NCBI GenBank assembly: GCA_041659585.1 | Contig: JBAZXY010000054.1 | Coordinates: forward strand, 1-8,552 | DNA from: UBA8518 sp041659585 | GTDB lineage: Bacteria; Patescibacteriota; Minisyncoccia; Moranbacterales; UBA2206 | Length of the DNA stretch: 8,552 bases | Direction of reading: 5' to 3' | Program-made: the position numbers and the translations under genes | Shown here: positions 5,718 through 8,552 of the stretch, one piece after another | How positions within the stretch are numbered: position 1 is the first letter of the stretch | Layout: every line of letters begins with the position of its first letter | Notes under the pieces: generated by a model | Told to the model about the DNA's origin: nothing | Database searches by the model: none | Seen by the model: the letters and a program-made list of their open reading frames with translations, nothing else

Positions 5718-6548
5718 ATGAAACAAATTCCTGTGATGATCAATGGCTTGCCCGGCAATATGGCCAGCTTAGTCGAAACCGCCCTTTCACAGCGCACTGA
5801 TATTCAAATCATTCCATTTTCATTAACCGGCCCCGGCATGGATCACTGTTATACTGGCAAAGATGGGAATATCGGACTTTATGCGCCACATGAACATGCC
5901 AAGATAATGCAGGCAGTGTCTGAGAAGTTGTGTGCTGATGGGCTTATCGCCATCGATTTCACTCAACCAAGTGGTATAGAGGAAAACGTGAAACGCTATT
6001 GCGCCAACAAAATTCCTTTTATCGCAGGAACCACTGGTGGAAACAGAGAAATTCTTCCCCAACTGGTCGAGGCCTCTGAAATATCAGCGGTCATCGCCAC
6101 TAATATGTCTGCCCCGGTTGTGATGCTGGTGGATATGATTGCCCGTGCCGCTACGGATTATCCTGACACGCTCAAGGATTGGGAAATCCGCATCACAGAA
6201 AGTCACCAAGCCAAGAAAGAAGACATCAGTGGAACGGCCCTGACTATTGGCAAGATCATGAAAGGCCTGGGCGTCAAATTCATTGGTCCGGAAAACATCC
6301 ATAAAGTACGTGATAAGGTTGATCAGCTATTTATGGGCATTCCTAAGGATGCGCTGAGTGGTCACGGCTGGCACAAATATTCTCTGCGTTCTCCCGATGA
6401 CAACGTCATGCTGGGCTTTGAACACAACATCAACGGCCGCGACACTTATGTTGAGGGCACTTTGAAAGCCTTGGATTTCCTGGTGAAAGAAGTGGCCGCA
6501 GGCTCCCAGGGTCACTGCTTTTCTATGCAGGACGTAATGCGGGGATAA
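5718..6548 (+). CDS. dapB: Dihydrodipicolinate reductase, plant-type (4-hydroxy-tetrahydrodipicolinate reductase)
   Basis: This 276-residue cytoplasmic enzyme reduces 4-hydroxy-tetrahydrodipicolinate to tetrahydrodipicolinate with NAD(P)H, in the diaminopimelate/lysine pathway. The N-terminal nucleotide-binding turn is VMINGLPGNM (6-15), IDFTQPSG (79-86) follows, and GTTG (104-107) is the conserved loop near the cofactor. The catalytic segment is ESHQAKKEDISGTA (161-174): His163 and Lys167 are the expected catalytic residues and SGT binds substrate. It reads SHQ instead of the HH pair of standard bacterial DapB and lacks the Pro before SGT, as in the plant-type subfamily. SGHGWHKYSLRSPDD (214-228), NGRDTYVEGTL (239-249) and the C-terminal MQDVMRG also match plant-type DapB from memory. 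It has its own promoter, a strong ribosome binding site and a clean terminator, and no other dap gene is nearby. Richer G/C codon use than the left-hand genes suggests transfer. Confidence 0.9.
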   Translation: MKQIPVMINGLPGNMASLVETALSQRTDIQIIPFSLTGPGMDHCYTGKDGNIGLYAPHEHAKIMQAVSEKLCADGLIAIDFTQPSGIEENVKRYCANKIPFIAGTTGGNREILPQLVEASEISAVIATNMSAPVVMLVDMIARAATDYPDTLKDWEIRITESHQAKKEDISGTALTIGKIMKGLGVKFIGPENIHKVRDKVDQLFMGIPKDALSGHGWHKYSLRSPDDNVMLGFEHNINGRDTYVEGTLKALDFLVKEVAAGSQGHCFSMQDVMRG

Positions 6549-6573
6549 CATTTCCCCCAAGAATAATCACCTC

Positions 6574-6604
6574 AAGGAGGGTTCGTAAGAATCCTCCTTT
6601 TTTA
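6574..6604 (+). terminator. Intrinsic terminator of dapB
   Basis: AAGGAGGGTTC (6574-6584) pairs with GAATCCTCCTT (6589-6599) across 11 pairs, one of them G-U, capped by a GTAA tetraloop of the GNRA type. The stem runs into T6 followed by ATTT. It lies 25 bp after the dapB stop codon. Confidence 0.9.
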
Positions 6605-6663
6605 TTTACCAATTAATAACTTATCTTAATTTTTTAATAAAAATCCTCCTTTCTGCTAATGAT

Positions 6664-6700
6664 AAAAAAACAACCGGCAAAAATACTGATTGTTTCTTTG
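6664..6700 (-). terminator. Terminator of the SGNH-Nudix gene
   Basis: Read on the minus strand, AAACAATCAG (6686-6695) pairs with CCGGTTGTTT (about 6668-6677) with one wobble and one mismatch, then runs into seven T. It lies about 16 bp after the stop of the SGNH-Nudix gene and faces the dapB terminator. Confidence 0.6.
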
Positions 6701-6710
6701 TTTCAAGCGG

Positions 6711-7814
6711 CTATGTATTTATTTTATAGATCATCTCCATTAATGTCGGCATAGAACTAATGAATTTTTCCGGATTTTTTGCAACCTCCGATAAAAGATC
6801 TTCTTCATTAAACCACGCCACTTGTTCGATTTCATCTTTTTGCAGAATAAACTCTTCTGCTTCCCTGTCAATTAATCCATAGAATACTTGGTTGTAGAAT
6901 TTTCTTTCTCCCTCAATTAATTTTTTCGGCCCAAGAACTAAAGCCATTTCCGATAAATCCAATTCTTCCTTATTCTCTTTAATAATATTGCTTTCGTATG
7001 TTTCATTTTCTGCAACCGTTCCCGCGACGGCCGGGCCCCATAGACCTGGATCATTTCTTTTACTCAAAGACCTCTGCGTCAGCAAAACTTCCTTCTTAGA
7101 ATTTCGCAACCACAGACAGCTTACCCGATAGATGTCGCTTGTTTTTATATCAGACCTATTTTTCACTCCGATAACATTATCATCTTCATTCACTATGACA
7201 TTTCGCTCAAAGAGATAGCTGCCCATAACTTCAATCAATCTCTGATAAATTTTTTTATGCCCAATTTCACTAGGGTGCAGTCCGTCAATAAAATCCTCAT
7301 TATCTAATGTGCTACTAATGTCCACAAAGGGCAAGGAATTTTTTCCAGCGACATCTTTGATTATTTTGTCGTACGCGCTGATTCTTGCCTTGGTATATCT
7401 CTTGCCCGTTACGCTTTTTGGCAGTGGATTTGTAAGCAATTCATCTCCCAACGCAAGACCGATAAAAAATATTTCCGTAGTGATTTTCCTTGCCCTATTA
7501 ACCAATTTTTGAAGATTATCTTGAAAAACATCCGGACTAGCCTGATCGACCAATTCCCCATCTCTCATATATTGCAAGGAGTCATTTGTGCCGATAAGAA
7601 TGATTATCATATCTGGCTTGCGCGCCTCGGACTCACTTTCGATTCTTTTTAATAAGTCTGCCGAGGTGTTCCTATCAATTCCGAGATTATAAATTTCCAG
7701 ATAATAGTCAGTTTCTGCCTCAAGATAATTTCTAAGCAAATCAGCCCAACCGACTCGCTTGGGCAGTCCCATAGCCCAAGTAATGCTATCACCAAAAATA
7801 CAGATTCTTTTCAT
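6711..7814 (-). CDS. SGNH/GDSL hydrolase fused to a Nudix domain
   Basis: This 367-residue protein has no signal peptide and so is probably cytoplasmic. Residues 1-200 are an SGNH hydrolase (esterase/lipase class): FGDSIT (7-12) with nucleophile Ser10, Gly45 in NLG, GTND (75-78) with oxyanion Asn77, and DGLHPS (177-182) with Asp177 and His180, a complete catalytic set. Residues 225-367 are a Nudix domain resembling isopentenyl-diphosphate isomerase relatives: EVLLTQRS (242-249), PGLWGPAVAGTV (256-267), and a Nudix box from Gly265 and Glu271 to KENKEELDL (279-287). The box has Lys for the usual Arg and Asp for the usual Gly, but keeps the EE pair. Starting at 7814 puts FGDS at the normal place; an in-frame ATG at 7901 would add 29 unrelated residues. 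Substrate unknown; a role in metabolite repair or nucleotide-linked deacylation is only a guess. Confidence 0.88.
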   Translation of the reverse strand: MKRICIFGDSITWAMGLPKRVGWADLLRNYLEAETDYYLEIYNLGIDRNTSADLLKRIESESEARKPDMIIILIGTNDSLQYMRDGELVDQASPDVFQDNLQKLVNRARKITTEIFFIGLALGDELLTNPLPKSVTGKRYTKARISAYDKIIKDVAGKNSLPFVDISSTLDNEDFIDGLHPSEIGHKKIYQRLIEVMGSYLFERNVIVNEDDNVIGVKNRSDIKTSDIYRVSCLWLRNSKKEVLLTQRSLSKRNDPGLWGPAVAGTVAENETYESNIIKENKEELDLSEMALVLGPKKLIEGERKFYNQVFYGLIDREAEEFILQKDEIEQVAWFNEEDLLSEVAKNPEKFISSMPTLMEMIYKINT

Positions 7815-7827
7815 AGATATATAAATT

Positions 7828-7836
7828 ATTTTATCA
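7828..7836 (-). promoter_or_regulatory. Extended -10 promoter of the SGNH-Nudix gene
   Basis: On the minus strand TGATAAAAT is an extended -10 (hexamer TAAAAT, five of six), 13 bases before the ATG at 7814. No good -35 is visible. Transcription would start only about six bases before the ATG, giving an almost leaderless message. That fits the lack of a ribosome binding site and argues against the upstream ATG at 7901. Confidence 0.5.
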
Positions 7837-7913
7837 TTTTTTAAGTCATACGATTTTCTCACATACCTCAATATAATTAATTTTACGCCAAAATCATCCA
7901 TCTAGCAAAAAAC

Positions 7914-7949
7914 AAAAAAAATAGCCAGCATAGTACCGGTTATTTTTTT
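7914..7949 (-). terminator. Bidirectional terminator after the peroxiredoxin gene
   Basis: On the minus strand AAAAATAACCGG pairs with CTGGCTATTTTT over a 7-base loop, with one mismatch and one G-T wobble, and continues in T. The plus strand also ends in a T run, so it may work in both directions. It begins about 20 bp after the peroxiredoxin stop. Confidence 0.65.
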
Positions 7950-7967
7950 GTTCGCTTCGAGGTTAAT

Positions 7968-8552
7968 TTATTTCTGCCTCTTGATTTTCTGCTCAATGTC
8001 TTCCCGACTGAGCTTCTTGGTGCAGAAGAACCAATCATAGCAATGCATTTCCTCGCTGCCTTCCATGCGATCTTTGGCTACCCCGCAGGAACCGGCCGGC
8101 GGCACAATGACGTCTTCCCCCGGTTGCCAATCGGCTGGCGTAGCCACGGAAAAAGCGTCGGCTGTCTGCATGGCCACCAAGGCTCGATAGAGCTCATCGA
8201 AATTCCTGCCCAGACTCAACGGATAATAGATGATGGCGCGAATCACGCCTACCGGATCGACGAAAAAGACCGCCCGCACTGCCTTGGTATTGCTTTCCCC
8301 CGGCTGAATCATGCCATATTTTTTGGCCACTGCCATAGTGATGTCTTCAATCAATGGGAATTTGACTTCCACATTTTTCATCCCTTTATATTCAATCTTT
8401 TCTTTGATGGTGCGCAGCCAGGCAATGTGGCTATATAATCCGTCCACGGACAACCCCACTAATTGGCAATTGGCCTCCGCAAATTTTTGTTCCAAGCTGG
8501 CAAAGGTGATGAATTCTGAAGTGCAAACAGGGGTGAAATCAGCTGGGTGACT
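7968..8552 (-). CDS. Peroxiredoxin, Prx6/AhpC-TSA family (partial, N-terminus outside window)
   Basis: This thiol peroxidase would reduce hydrogen and organic peroxides in the cytoplasm. The frame is open to the right edge and gives 194 residues; about 20-40 N-terminal residues are missing. The window begins with SHPADFTPVCTSEF, holding the catalytic Pro, Thr and peroxidatic Cys (tenth visible residue). Next are LVGLSVDGLYSHIAW (about 31-45), the conserved Arg of VRAVFFVDPVGVIRAIIYYP (about 92-111), ATPADWQPGED and VIVPP, all typical of the long Prx6-type enzymes. Three later Cys occur at about 156, 171 and 177 (GSCG, MHCYDWFFC), one of which may be the resolving Cys. A TTG at 8493-8495 is in frame but lies after the active-site Cys, so it is not the start. 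It has its own terminator and the SGNH-Nudix gene follows on the same strand. Confidence 0.93.
   Translation of the reverse strand, partial: SHPADFTPVCTSEFITFASLEQKFAEANCQLVGLSVDGLYSHIAWLRTIKEKIEYKGMKNVEVKFPLIEDITMAVAKKYGMIQPGESNTKAVRAVFFVDPVGVIRAIIYYPLSLGRNFDELYRALVAMQTADAFSVATPADWQPGEDVIVPPAGSCGVAKDRMEGSEEMHCYDWFFCTKKLSREDIEQKIKRQK

Noticed and set aside
7815..7901. Longer SGNH-Nudix protein starting at the in-frame ATG at 7901
   Set aside because: The extra 29 residues do not resemble SGNH N-termini, which begin just before GDS; the extension overlaps the likely promoter and has no ribosome binding site.
8043..8438. 131-codon plus-strand open frame opposite the peroxiredoxin
   Set aside because: It is antisense to a conserved enzyme and has no family signature.
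7968..8495. Peroxiredoxin starting at TTG 8495
   Set aside because: The frame stays open to the window edge and the preceding codons encode SHPADFTPVCTSEF with the essential Cys, so the true start is outside the window.

Overview
This AT-rich, gene-dense window carries eight protein genes, one of them cut by the right edge. No rRNA, tRNA, CRISPR array or transposase was seen. The proteins (a small MacA/MacB-type export module, lipoprotein, secreted calcium-loop proteins, plant-type DapB, SGNH-Nudix fusion), the A/T-rich codons and the scarcity of Shine-Dalgarno sites in the left half suggest an uncultivated bacterium. A Candidatus Patescibacteria (CPR) member would fit, but that is an inference and not proven by the sequence.

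Left part (191-4477, minus strand): a five-gene directional cluster. In transcription order it encodes a small secreted protein with a Gly/Gln-rich linker and a C-terminal EF-hand-like loop; a larger secreted protein with the same linker and several DxNxNG/DxDxDG loops followed by a coiled coil; a MacB/FtsX-type ABC permease; a lipoprotein; and a MacA/HlyD-type adaptor. The last four are 4-39 bp apart. A perfect 14-bp hairpin sits between the first and second genes. The ATPase that the permease needs is not in the window. Past the last gene, positions 11-181 form a long imperfect palindrome with nested stems.

Middle part (4478-6610, plus strand): a divergent promoter region leads to a class IV PLP aminotransferase (4677-5513). 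A perfect GC-rich hairpin follows. Then come a good sigma70-like promoter, a strong ribosome binding site, a plant-type dihydrodipicolinate reductase (5718-6548) and a clear intrinsic terminator. The two enzymes probably serve amino-acid metabolism, but each has its own promoter.

Right part (6660-8552, minus strand): a Prx6-type peroxiredoxin whose N-terminus lies outside the window, its terminator, and then a two-domain protein joining an SGNH/GDSL hydrolase to a Nudix domain, with its own extended -10 promoter and terminator. This last gene converges with dapB, and the 162-bp gap between them holds one terminator for each strand.
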